64,000 bases of DNA, from the NCBI RefSeq assembly GCF_016899955.1, contig NZ_JACJJL010000007.1, forward strand, positions 62,001 through 126,000, given 5' to 3'. Under the pieces are notes generated by a model. It had not been told where the DNA came from. It ran no database searches and worked only from the letters and a program-made list of their open reading frames with translations. This DNA comes from Marseilla massiliensis (GTDB lineage Bacteria > Bacteroidota > Bacteroidia > Bacteroidales > Bacteroidaceae). The first letter of the stretch is position 1. Every line of letters starts with the position of its first letter. Shown here piece after piece: positions 35,766-44,270 of this stretch. Both the position numbers and the translations under genes were made by a program.

Positions 35766-38000
35766 ATGCGAAAGTTTTTTCTTAACGCTTTGGCCTTCGC
35801 GGCCATTGCGAGTGCAGTGACACTCACATCATGCAGTGATGACGAAAATGCTAATACCGATGGCGGCGATGACCTCGGAACTACCGTGCAATTGAGCGGA
35901 ACCGTGTCGGAGACCATGACGCTCGATGCCTCGAAAGAATATGTGCTCACAGGAACCCTTACCGTGCCCGACGGAGCTACGCTCGTAATACCGGCCGGAA
36001 CGACCATCAAGGCCAACCAGGGATTCGACAAATACATACTCGTGGCACAGGGAGGCCGCATTGAAGCGCGCGGCACGGCCGACAACCCCATCGTCTTCAC
36101 GGCCAACAGCGACAACGCTTCGGCCGGCTTCTGGGGCGGACTCGTCATCAATGGATATGCTCCCATCTCGGGCAACGCGTCGGGAACGACTGCTGCCACC
36201 GAGGTTGACAACAACCAGATGTACGGAGGCACCGACGCTGCCGACAACAGTGGTGTGCTGCAGTATGTCGAGCTGCTTTACACCGGTGCCCGCTCTTCGG
36301 CCGACATTGAGCACAACGGACTTACGCTCAACGGCGTGGGAAGCGGTACGCAGATAAGCAACATCTACATCTCTGAGGGTGCCGACGACGCCATCGAGTT
36401 CTTCGGGGGCACGGTCAGCGTGACCAACCTGCTGGCAGTGAACTGCGACGACGACATGTTCGACTTCACCCAGGGCTACAGCGGAACGCTAAGCAACTGC
36501 TACGGAGTGTGGGAGAGCGGTTTCACCAGCACCGAGGAAGACCCGCGCGGCGTTGAGGCCGACGGCAACCTCGACGGCGACGGCCCCGACCACACGCCGC
36601 AGGCAAACTTCAACATCAGTGGAATGACCATTGCCAACTACTCTGAGGCGCAGTCAATGCAAGACGCAATAAAGGTGCGCCGCGGCGCTACGGCTCACAT
36701 TACCAACGCTCTCGTGACGGGTAACGGGGCTATTGAAAACCTCATCGACCTCACCGACAGCAAGGGCGGAGCCAACACTGCCACCGAGATGAGCGTGACC
36801 AACAGCGCTACGCAGCTGACCGGCACACTGATCAACGAGGATGGCGAATATGCAGGCGTTGAGGTAGTGGCCGGAAACACCGGTGCCGACAACTCTGTAT
36901 TCGGCTGGACTGGATATGAGTTTCCCGAGGCTACGGCCCCGGAGGTGATTGCCGAGGGCAACCTGCCTGCCGAGATAACCACGGCTATGGCTCTCGAGGC
37001 CGGCAAAGAGTATTTCATCGACGGTAGCGTTCACGTCAAGGAGGGTGGCTCGCTGACCATTCCCGCTGGCATGACCATAAAGGCAAGGCAAGGGTTCGAC
37101 AGCTTCATTCTTGTGGAGCGTGGCGGTAAGATATATGCCGACGGCACTGAAGACGCGCCCATAACATTCACCGCCGACAGCGAATCGGCCACTGCCGGAT
37201 ACTGGGGAGGCATAATCCTAAACGGTAGGGCCCGCATATCCGGCGCCGGTGACGGCGTGAACGAGGCCGCAACCGAGGTTGACAATAATATAATGTATGG
37301 CGGTGACGACAATGCCGACAACTCCGGCAGGCTGACATACGTGCGCATCCTGTACTCGGGGGCACGCTCTTCGGCCGACATTGAGCACAACGGGCTCACG
37401 CTCAATGCCGTGGGCAACGGCACGCAGATAAGCAACATATACATTGCCGAGGGTGCCGACGACGCCATCGAGTTCTTCGGGGGCTCTGTCAACGTGAGCA
37501 ACCTGCTGGCTGTCAACTGCGACGACGACATGTTTGACTTCACCCAAGGCTACTGCGGAACGCTAAGCAACTGCTACGGACGGTGGGAGTCGTCGTTTAC
37601 GAGCACCGAGGAAGACCCACGCGGGGTCGAGGCCGACGGCAACCTCGACGGCAATGGCCCCGACCACACGCCGCAGTCGGACTTCACCATCGAGAACATG
37701 ACCATAGAAAACCTTGCCTCTGCACAGTCAATGCAGGATGCAATCAAGATTCGCCGCGGAGCCGCAGCACACATAACCAATGCTTTCGTTACCGGCTCGG
37801 GAGCCATCGAGAACCTCATTGACCTTACCGACAGCAAGGGAGACGCCGCCGCAAGCACTGAGATAAGCGTGACCAACAGCGCCACCAACGTCACTTCTGC
37901 TGAGATAAACCAAAACGTCACTTACGAGGGAGTGGGCATTGTTGAGGGCAACGCTGGCTGTCCTACAACCGGCTTTGGCTGGACTGGCTATTCTTTCTGA
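35766..38000 (+). CDS. Lipoprotein with two tandem beta-helix-like repeats, partner of the TonB receptor
   Basis: A 744-aa predicted surface lipoprotein: signal with lipobox LTSC (Cys23), a short acidic linker, then two homologous halves (about residues 39-392 and 393-744). Each half has the order GxxVxIPAGxTIKAxQGFD, WGGxxxNGxAxISG, EVDNNxMYGG, ARSSADIEHNGLTLN, GADDAIEFFGG, NCDDDMFDFTQGY, STEEDPRGVEADGNLDG and AxSMQDAIKxRRGA. Asp/Asn-rich turns suggest calcium binding and a right-handed beta-helix (inference). It is encoded just after the receptor, so it probably captures the same ligand. No known function is recognised. ATG 35766 is chosen at the signal peptide. Confidence 0.82.
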   Translation: MRKFFLNALAFAAIASAVTLTSCSDDENANTDGGDDLGTTVQLSGTVSETMTLDASKEYVLTGTLTVPDGATLVIPAGTTIKANQGFDKYILVAQGGRIEARGTADNPIVFTANSDNASAGFWGGLVINGYAPISGNASGTTAATEVDNNQMYGGTDAADNSGVLQYVELLYTGARSSADIEHNGLTLNGVGSGTQISNIYISEGADDAIEFFGGTVSVTNLLAVNCDDDMFDFTQGYSGTLSNCYGVWESGFTSTEEDPRGVEADGNLDGDGPDHTPQANFNISGMTIANYSEAQSMQDAIKVRRGATAHITNALVTGNGAIENLIDLTDSKGGANTATEMSVTNSATQLTGTLINEDGEYAGVEVVAGNTGADNSVFGWTGYEFPEATAPEVIAEGNLPAEITTAMALEAGKEYFIDGSVHVKEGGSLTIPAGMTIKARQGFDSFILVERGGKIYADGTEDAPITFTADSESATAGYWGGIILNGRARISGAGDGVNEAATEVDNNIMYGGDDNADNSGRLTYVRILYSGARSSADIEHNGLTLNAVGNGTQISNIYIAEGADDAIEFFGGSVNVSNLLAVNCDDDMFDFTQGYCGTLSNCYGRWESSFTSTEEDPRGVEADGNLDGNGPDHTPQSDFTIENMTIENLASAQSMQDAIKIRRGAAAHITNAFVTGSGAIENLIDLTDSKGDAAASTEISVTNSATNVTSAEINQNVTYEGVGIVEGNAGCPTTGFGWTGYSF
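35880..38000 (+). repeat. Internal tandem gene duplication (about 1.05 kb x 2)
   Basis: The two halves, about 35880-36940 and 36943-38000, align along their whole length. DNA identity is very high in the centre (compare 36290-36500 with 37370-37580, with long identical runs) and lower toward the ends. This suggests a recent duplication or ongoing gene conversion in the core. Confidence 0.85.
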
Positions 38001-38025
38001 CAATTTTTTCATAAAGGCTTGATAG

Positions 38026-38077
38026 GGGTGCGCCATGCGGGAAAATGTTCCTGACGGCGCACCCGCTTTGTCTTTCT
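38026..38077 (+). terminator. Terminator after the receptor-lipoprotein operon
   Basis: GGGTGCGCC (38026-38034) pairs perfectly with GGCGCACCC (38056-38064) across a 21-base loop, and the T-rich stretch CTTTGTCTTTCTT follows. It lies 26 bp after the lipoprotein stop. Confidence 0.65.
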
Positions 38078-38192
38078 TAGCCGTGGCGGGCGTCGCAGGT
38101 GGCCATGGTGAAACTGTTTGGGCTTGACGGCGGCTACAGGGCAGCCGGCAAGCCTTGTTACCTGTTGTTGGTATACGCAATGACAGTGGGCG

Positions 38193-39587
38193 TCAGCCGA
38201 AGAGTGCGCGCAAGGCTTCTTCCACTTTGCGCACCGGCACCAGTTCGATGTTGAATTTGCTGTGGTTGAATCCCTGCAGGTTGTGGCGCGGAACAATCAT
38301 GTGACTGAACCCCAGCTTCTCCGCTTCTGCCACCCGTTGCTCAATGCGGTTTACCGGGCGGACTTCTCCGCTGAGGCCCACTTCGCCGGCCATGCACCAT
38401 CCCGACTCTATCGGGGTGTCTACGTTGCTCGACAGCACGGCCGCTATTACGCTCAGGTCCATGGCCAGGTCGGTCACGCGAAGGCCTCCCGCAATGTTGA
38501 GGAAGACGTCTTTCTGGGCCAGCTTGAACCCCACGCGCTTCTCGAGCACGGCCAGGAGCATGTTGAGCCGCCTCTGGTCGAAGCCCGTCGCAGTGCGTTG
38601 CGGGGTGCCGTAGGCTGCTGTCGACACCAGCGCCTGCGTCTCGACGAGAAACGGGCGCACGCCCTCGATGGCCGAACTGATGGCTATCCCGCTCAGGCCT
38701 TCATGGTCTTGGTTGAGCAAAAGCTCCGAAGGGTTGCTCACCTGGCGCAGTCCTGTCTGCAGCATTTCGTATATTCCAAGCTCGGAAGTGCTTCCGAAGC
38801 GGTTCTTTATGCTGCGAAGTATCCTGTACATGTAGTGCTGGTCGCCTTCAAACTGTATCACCGTGTCTACTATGTGCTCCAGTATCTTCGGGCCGGCAAG
38901 GGTTCCCTCCTTGGTGATGTGGCCTATGAGGATGACCGGGATGCCGCTCGTCTTTGCAAAACGGAGCAGCGCCGAGGCACATTCGCGCACCTGTGTGATG
39001 CTGCCGGGGCTTGAGTCGACGTCTTCGGTGGATATTGTCTGTATGGAATCTATTACCACCAGTTCCGGGGCAACGTCCTTTATGTGCTCGAATATGTGCT
39101 CGAGCGACGTCTCGCATAGTATCTGGCAAGAGTCGTTTTCGGGGTGATCTATCCGCTCGGCGCGCATTTTCAGCTGGTGGGCGCTTTCCTCCCCGCTCAC
39201 GTAGAGTATCTTGCGCTCGGGCATCCTCAGTATTGTCTGCAGTGTGAGCGTGCTTTTTCCTATGCCGGGCTCGCCGCCCAGAAGCACTATCGACCCTGGC
39301 ACCAGCCCGCCGCCGAGCACACGGTTGAGTTCGGCGTCGTGCATGTCCATGCGCGGTTCGTCCTTGGCGCTTATCTCGCTCAGTCTCAGCGGCTTGTTGC
39401 CTTTGCCCGAGGCATGGGCGTGGCGCACGGTCATTGCGGCCGACTTGGCCGCCATTGTGCCCGTGTCTGCCGCTATCCTTATCTCCTTAAACGTGTTCCA
39501 CTGTCCGCAACTGGGGCATTTGCCAATCCATTTGGCAGACTCCTGACCGCAGTTGCTGCACACGTAAGCTGTCTTGTCTTTTGCCAT
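38193..39587 (-). CDS. radA: DNA repair protein RadA (Sms)
   Basis: A 464-aa hexameric DNA-dependent ATPase helping branch migration in recombinational repair. It has an N-terminal C4 zinc finger (Cys10, Cys13, Cys24, Cys27), Walker A GEPGIGKS at 105-112, Walker B LVVIDSIQT, the RadA-specific KNRFGS motif at 261-266, and a C-terminal Lon-protease-like domain (about 330-464) without need of peptidase activity. The length is typical. The start codon is only a few bases from the predicted transcription start. Confidence 0.97.
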   Translation of the reverse strand: MAKDKTAYVCSNCGQESAKWIGKCPSCGQWNTFKEIRIAADTGTMAAKSAAMTVRHAHASGKGNKPLRLSEISAKDEPRMDMHDAELNRVLGGGLVPGSIVLLGGEPGIGKSTLTLQTILRMPERKILYVSGEESAHQLKMRAERIDHPENDSCQILCETSLEHIFEHIKDVAPELVVIDSIQTISTEDVDSSPGSITQVRECASALLRFAKTSGIPVILIGHITKEGTLAGPKILEHIVDTVIQFEGDQHYMYRILRSIKNRFGSTSELGIYEMLQTGLRQVSNPSELLLNQDHEGLSGIAISSAIEGVRPFLVETQALVSTAAYGTPQRTATGFDQRRLNMLLAVLEKRVGFKLAQKDVFLNIAGGLRVTDLAMDLSVIAAVLSSNVDTPIESGWCMAGEVGLSGEVRPVNRIEQRVAEAEKLGFSHMIVPRHNLQGFNHSKFNIELVPVRKVEEALRALFG

Positions 39588-39594
39588 AACAGCA

Positions 39595-39602
39595 CAAAAG
39601 TA
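39595..39602 (-). promoter_or_regulatory. -7 promoter element of radA
   Basis: TACTTTTG on the minus strand ends 7 bp before the radA start codon (39585-39587), predicting a leader of only a few bases. Confidence 0.6.
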
Positions 39603-39634
39603 GCAATTATTTTCGTCATTACGAAATTATTTAT

Positions 39635-39642
39635 TAATTTTG
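39635..39642 (+). promoter_or_regulatory. -7 promoter element of the solute-binding lipoprotein gene
   Basis: TAATTTTG fits TAnnTTTG and lies 110 bp before the start codon, divergent from the radA promoter and back to back with it. Confidence 0.55.
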
Positions 39643-39752
39643 CACCGTGCAAACGGCTAATATCGCACATTAATTTATAGAACTCGGCAGGGGCGCTCGT
39701 GTAATCAATACGCTGGGCGTCCCTCTTTAGATTTAAAAAACAGCAAATCAGG

Positions 39753-40673
39753 ATGAAGCATATCCATATCGTTTTCATCATATTGGCCATGCTGGTGGCC
39801 TGCGGACAGTCGGTCGAAGAGAAAGACCGCTTGTCGCGGCAGGAGCGCCTGCGCCTGGCCCGCGAAGACTCGGTGGCGCTCAAGGTGGCCGTAATGCCGA
39901 CGCTCGACTGCCTTCCCTTGTATGTGGCACAGATGTACAATCTGTTTGATACGCTCGGTGCCGACGTGCGGCTGAAGCCATATACGGCGCAGATGGACTG
40001 TGACACGGCCTTGCAGCGCAAGCGAGTTGATGGTGCTGTCACCGACCTCGTGCGCGGCCAAAGGATGGTGAAGGAGGGCACGCCGCTTACCTATGTGACA
40101 TCAACCAATGCCTATTGGCAGCTCATCACCAACCGCAACGCCCGCATAACCAACCTGAAGCACCTTGACGACAAGATGCTGGCCATGACCCGCTATTCGG
40201 CCACCGACCTGCTGGCCGACCGTGCCGTGGCGATGTCGGGGCTGAAGCCCGAGCGCGTTTTCCGCGTGCAGATAAATGATGTGGGCGTGCGTCTTAAGAT
40301 GCTGCAGAACAACTCGATGGACGCAATGATGCTCACCGAGCCCCAGGCTGCCGTGGCTCGCATCGGCAAGCACCGCGTGCTGCTCGACTCGCGCAAGCTG
40401 GACATAAGCCTGGGGGCGTTTGCCTTCAGGAGCGAATTGATGGAAGACAAGGGCCGGAAGAAGCAAATAGACATATTCCTAAGGGCTTACAACATGGCGT
40501 GCGACTCCATCAACGAGCACGGCGTGGCCGCTTACAGGGAGCTGGTGGCGCGATATTGTGGGGTGGGAGAGGCCGCTGCCGACTCCATTCCGGCCGGCTT
40601 GAAGTTTGGCCATGCCGCCGCCCCACGCAAGAAAGACATCGAACTGGCAGACAGTTGGCTCGCCAGGCAGTGA
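39753..40673 (+). CDS. Periplasmic solute-binding lipoprotein (SsuA/THI5-like fold)
   Basis: A 306-aa lipoprotein: signal with lipobox LVAC (Cys17), a charged linker, then a type-2 periplasmic-binding fold (about 42-290). Segments such as LKVAVMPTLDCLPLYVAQMYNLFDTLGADVRLKPY, VDGAVTDLVRG, KMLAMTRYSATDLLADRAV and MDAMMLTEPQAAVARIG match nitrate/sulfonate/thiamine-precursor-type binding proteins. No ABC permease or ATPase gene is adjacent. The TPR-type gene follows after 11 bp. The ligand is unknown. Confidence 0.8.
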   Translation: MKHIHIVFIILAMLVACGQSVEEKDRLSRQERLRLAREDSVALKVAVMPTLDCLPLYVAQMYNLFDTLGADVRLKPYTAQMDCDTALQRKRVDGAVTDLVRGQRMVKEGTPLTYVTSTNAYWQLITNRNARITNLKHLDDKMLAMTRYSATDLLADRAVAMSGLKPERVFRVQINDVGVRLKMLQNNSMDAMMLTEPQAAVARIGKHRVLLDSRKLDISLGAFAFRSELMEDKGRKKQIDIFLRAYNMACDSINEHGVAAYRELVARYCGVGEAAADSIPAGLKFGHAAAPRKKDIELADSWLARQ

Positions 40674-40684
40674 AACAATGGCTT

Positions 40685-42937
40685 ATGGAAAGAAACAAGA
40701 CACTCGACCACATATTCAGTTTGCTTGGTTCGATGGCGCTCAGCGAGGCCATCGACGAGCTCGAGACATTCGGCGCTGCCCACCCGGAGCTTTCGTTGGA
40801 TGCGCGCCTTCGCGAGATACGCAGCGACTACAGGCTGATGTTCGACTATTGGAGCAAGGGTTTCAAGGACGAACAGCTGGAGCTTGTATACCGCAACTTC
40901 ATATATCGGATGTACAGGCTGACGGCCGACGTGGGCATGCGCTACGCCATAGCCCACTCTTCATACCTGACTGCAATAGACAACCGCGTCAGGTCGGCCG
41001 GCCGTGACTGGTCGCCGGCAGCCTTGCAGGCCGGGCTTGAAGGCTTTGTATCTGACGTGGCACTGCTCGAGCTCGAGCCTGCCCACGTGCGTGCGGAGAG
41101 GAAGCTGGGGCTGCACAGGGCCCACCGGCAGATGATGAACGACCTGTTTGATTACATCTGGACGTCGTCTCAGTGGACCGACAGCACCGCCGAGTCGATG
41201 GCTCAGCTGCTCCTGGCTCCCACGGTCGACACAATCGACCAGCAGCTCATTGTGTCGGCAGTGATGCTGGGCTGCATGAACATGTTTGACATAAACAAGT
41301 TCAGGGTGATGCTCACCGTCTACCGGCAGAGCTCCGACGAGCAGGTGCGCCAGCGGGCGCTGGTGGGCTGGGCCCTGTCTGCGGGTGTGGGGATGCACCA
41401 TATATTCCCGGAAGAGCGCGAGATGGTGGGCGGCTTGCTGGCCGACGAGCATGTTTGCAAGGAGCTCGTAGAGCTGCAGATACAGCTGTTCTACTGCCTC
41501 AGCGCCGAGAACGACAACCGCAAAATACAGCAAGAGATAATGCCCGACCTGCTGAAGCACAACGGCTTGAGCATAACGCCAAACGGAATAGAAGAGAAAG
41601 AGGGCGACTCCATCGAAGACATAATCCACCCTGAGGAGGCCGAACGCAGGATGGAGAAGGTGGAAGAGAGCTTCCGGCGGATGCTCGACATGCAGAAGTC
41701 GGGCGCCGACATATATTTCGGCGGCTTCTCGCAGATGAAGCGTTTCCCGTTTTTCGACAGCATTGGCAACTGGTTTGTGCCGTTCTACCCCGAGCACCCG
41801 GCCATCAGCCAGGCCTACGGCACCCAGGCTGACACAAGGATGATAAGGAATATCGTAGACCACATGCCATTCTGCAACAGCGACAAGTATTCGTTTGTGA
41901 TAGCCTTCAGGCAAGTGGTTGACCGGATTCCGCAAAACATCCGCGAGATGCTTGCCAACGGCAGCGTGGCGGGCATGGAGGCTGTGGCTGCCGAGGAGCA
42001 GGGCAAGCCCGAATACATACGCCGCCAGTATCTGCAAGACCTCTACCGCTTCTTCAGGCTTTACCCGTCGCGCAGCATGCTTTACAATCCTTTTGGCCAT
42101 GATGCCGACGGCCATGTGTTCAACTATGTTTTTTTCGCAAACCCAATATTCTCTGCCACGCCGCTCGAGGCCTGCTACGGCGAGGTGGTGGGCTGCATGA
42201 TGAAGCGCAGCATGTACCGCGAGGCGGCGTCAGTGCTGGCAAACTGCAGTGTGCCAGGGCGCGACTTCCTATATTACATGCACTGCGGCAGCCTGCGACT
42301 GCACCATCCGGCAGCATCGGGTGGCCTGGCCCTGCCGCAGGCGTCGGCATGCTTTGAGGAGGCATTGCGCCTGCGCCCCGACTCGGCCAAGGCTCTGAGT
42401 GGTTACGCACGCGCCAAGTTTTACGACGGAGAATATGCCGTGGCCGAATATGCCTATGCCCGTTTGTCGGCCATGCACCCCGAGCGCAAGAGCAGCGTGC
42501 TCAACATGGCGGTGTGCATGGTAAACCTCGGCAAGAGCGACGAGGCGCTGAAGCACCTGTATAAGCTCAACTATGAAAGTCCGGACGACGACAGGGTGAA
42601 CCGCGTGATGGCGCGGGCGCTGGTGTGCGCAGGCCAGTATGACAAGGCCGAAAAGGCTTACCTGGCTCTGTGCGCCGGGCAGGAGGCGGAGCCCGAAGAC
42701 CACCTCAACCACGGGCTTTGCCGGTGGCTTGCCGGCGACAAGGCCGGGGCGGCAGAGTGTTTCGTTGAATATGTCAGGGCGCACGGAGGCGACGCAGGAG
42801 TGGCCGGGTGCCGCTCGCTGTTCTATGCCGACGTGGCCGACAAAGAGCGGGAGCTGCTTGCCGGCAATGGCATCACGCCAACGGAGGTTCACCTGATGTG
42901 CGACCTTGTGTGCGACTTGGCTTTCCGAATAAGGTAA
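40685..42937 (+). CDS. Large tetratricopeptide-repeat-like protein
   Basis: A 750-aa, mainly alpha-helical protein without signal peptide. The N-terminal 550 residues match no family I recognise. The C-terminal part (about 560-700) has TPR-like helical pairs (QASACFEEALRLRPDSAKALSGYARAKFYDGEYAVAEYAYARL, VCMVNLGKSDEALKHLYKL, AGQYDKAEKAYLAL) that usually mediate protein contacts. The start is ATG 40685 (MERNKTLDHIFSLLG), 11 bp after the solute-binding gene; the longer open frame upstream overlaps that gene. It is probably cytoplasmic and co-expressed with the lipoprotein. Its 3' end overlaps the convergent acyltransferase by 49 bp. Confidence 0.78.
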   Translation: MERNKTLDHIFSLLGSMALSEAIDELETFGAAHPELSLDARLREIRSDYRLMFDYWSKGFKDEQLELVYRNFIYRMYRLTADVGMRYAIAHSSYLTAIDNRVRSAGRDWSPAALQAGLEGFVSDVALLELEPAHVRAERKLGLHRAHRQMMNDLFDYIWTSSQWTDSTAESMAQLLLAPTVDTIDQQLIVSAVMLGCMNMFDINKFRVMLTVYRQSSDEQVRQRALVGWALSAGVGMHHIFPEEREMVGGLLADEHVCKELVELQIQLFYCLSAENDNRKIQQEIMPDLLKHNGLSITPNGIEEKEGDSIEDIIHPEEAERRMEKVEESFRRMLDMQKSGADIYFGGFSQMKRFPFFDSIGNWFVPFYPEHPAISQAYGTQADTRMIRNIVDHMPFCNSDKYSFVIAFRQVVDRIPQNIREMLANGSVAGMEAVAAEEQGKPEYIRRQYLQDLYRFFRLYPSRSMLYNPFGHDADGHVFNYVFFANPIFSATPLEACYGEVVGCMMKRSMYREAASVLANCSVPGRDFLYYMHCGSLRLHHPAASGGLALPQASACFEEALRLRPDSAKALSGYARAKFYDGEYAVAEYAYARLSAMHPERKSSVLNMAVCMVNLGKSDEALKHLYKLNYESPDDDRVNRVMARALVCAGQYDKAEKAYLALCAGQEAEPEDHLNHGLCRWLAGDKAGAAECFVEYVRAHGGDAGVAGCRSLFYADVADKERELLAGNGITPTEVHLMCDLVCDLAFRIR

Positions 42938-44007
42938 GTGAAGCTCAGCGGGATGCCCACACCCGCTATTGTGTAGAGAATCCAGAACAAGTCGTCTTGC
43001 GAATGCACGTGGATGACGGTGTGGCAGCCTATTTGCAGGAAGTCGAGGCCGTACCACCAAATCTTGACAATGCTCACCACCTTGAACGCAACGAGGTGGA
43101 AAACGAGTATCTGCAGGGTGTTGTCGCCGCAGAAGACGAGGAAACGCTTGAGCCTTCCCTCGCGTCTGTCGAGCCACAGGCTTATGTTGTATGTCATCAG
43201 GAAGCCGCAGATGGCCGGCAGGGGCAGCCGCAGGAAACGCTCAAAGTCGGCGTTCCACGCCATGCTCGACGGGGCATAGAGCGAAAACACAAGCGTGATG
43301 GCGGCAAAGGCAATCGTCGACCACCATGTGGCTTTGTATTTTTCATGCATTTGCCTGAATATGAATCCGCAGCCGAAGAAGAACGTTCCCATAATCTCGC
43401 GGTATCCGCCCTGTATCAGGTTGGTCACCCTGAGGCCCTCGCCCGTTTTCCATGCCCCTAAGGCCAGGGCCGCCAAGCAGACGGTCACGGGCACCACTGT
43501 GGTGCGCCATGCCTGTTTGCCCGCACCCGTGGCAGCCATGTCGAACAGCTTGAAGAGCACAAGGTAGAAGATGCTCGCCACGAACAGTCCGCGGAAAAAC
43601 CAGAAAGCCCCGTTCAGAAACTGGTCGTAGCCGCCCATGGCCGTCACTATCGTCCACAGGTTTTGCTGCATCTGGTGCCATGAGTAGGGGTGGGTGACGC
43701 CTCCGCCCGGGTTGCCGTATTTCTCGTTGAGGATGCCAAGGTCGAACATCCAGTTGTGTATTATCAGGAAGAACACCGCCCACTTGACAAACGGCAGGTA
43801 GAGCCCCTTGATTCTTTTCTTTACGAACGTGGCTTCATCTGAAAGGTATTTCACCGAAAAGAAATAGCCCGCCGTGATGAAGAACAGCGGCATGTGGAAT
43901 TCGTAGGCGAATGTGCAAAGGGCCGAAGGGCACTCGCTGTGGGTTATCACCATAAGTATTATGCCTATGGCTTTGCATATGGATATCACGGTGTTGCGCT
44001 TTCCCAT
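42889..44007 (-). CDS. Acyltransferase family 3 membrane protein
   Basis: A 372-aa polytopic protein of the acyltransferase-3 (OafA/NodX-type) family, with about ten hydrophobic helices. The N terminus KRNTVISICKAIGIILMVITHSECPSALCTFAYEFHMPLFFITAGYFF carries the conserved His of the first helix and the second motif FHMPLFFxxxG. Members O-acetylate or O-succinylate surface sugars or lipids at the inner membrane. The acceptor is unknown. The last 16 codons overlap the end of the convergent TPR gene. No polysaccharide genes are adjacent, although KDO genes lie 1.5-3 kb upstream. Confidence 0.88.
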   Translation of the reverse strand: MGKRNTVISICKAIGIILMVITHSECPSALCTFAYEFHMPLFFITAGYFFSVKYLSDEATFVKKRIKGLYLPFVKWAVFFLIIHNWMFDLGILNEKYGNPGGGVTHPYSWHQMQQNLWTIVTAMGGYDQFLNGAFWFFRGLFVASIFYLVLFKLFDMAATGAGKQAWRTTVVPVTVCLAALALGAWKTGEGLRVTNLIQGGYREIMGTFFFGCGFIFRQMHEKYKATWWSTIAFAAITLVFSLYAPSSMAWNADFERFLRLPLPAICGFLMTYNISLWLDRREGRLKRFLVFCGDNTLQILVFHLVAFKVVSIVKIWWYGLDFLQIGCHTVIHVHSQDDLFWILYTIAGVGIPLSFTYLIRKAKSHTRSHIR

Positions 44008-44120
44008 TGTCGTTGGCTTGCGTTTGGCTTGCGCGGCTTCTCACCGTGGCAAGCGTTGTTTGGTTGTCTTGTCTTTATGTGTTAAGTGAGTTGTGCGGCC
44101 GCGCCGTGCGGCTGCTTTTG

Positions 44121-44208
44121 TGGCAAGGCCCGTATCGCCTTGCCAAACGGGCCGTATGGCTGTGCCAGACGGCCTGTTTGGCAGCGTGGTTCCGCCCGTT
44201 TTGCAATG
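44121..44208. repeat. Palindromic repeat cluster D
   Basis: TGGCAAGG (44121-44128) pairs with CCTTGCCA (44138-44145) around GGCCCGTAT. Next come AAACGGGCCGTATGGC, then TGCCAGACGGCCTGTTTGGCA (a near-palindrome) and CCGCCCGTTTTGCAA. It occupies the 263-bp gap between two minus-strand genes; no gene is seen there. Confidence 0.65.
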
Positions 44209-44270
44209 CGCTGCGCGTCAGGCTGTTGCGGAGTCCCCGGATGCCGGCGCGGCCTGGGCGTGGAAGTGGG

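Noticed and set aside
33004..38000. SusC/SusD polysaccharide utilisation locus
   Set aside because: The receptor has the N-terminal domain of SusC-like proteins, but the partner is a beta-helix-like lipoprotein and not SusD, and no glycosidases are adjacent.
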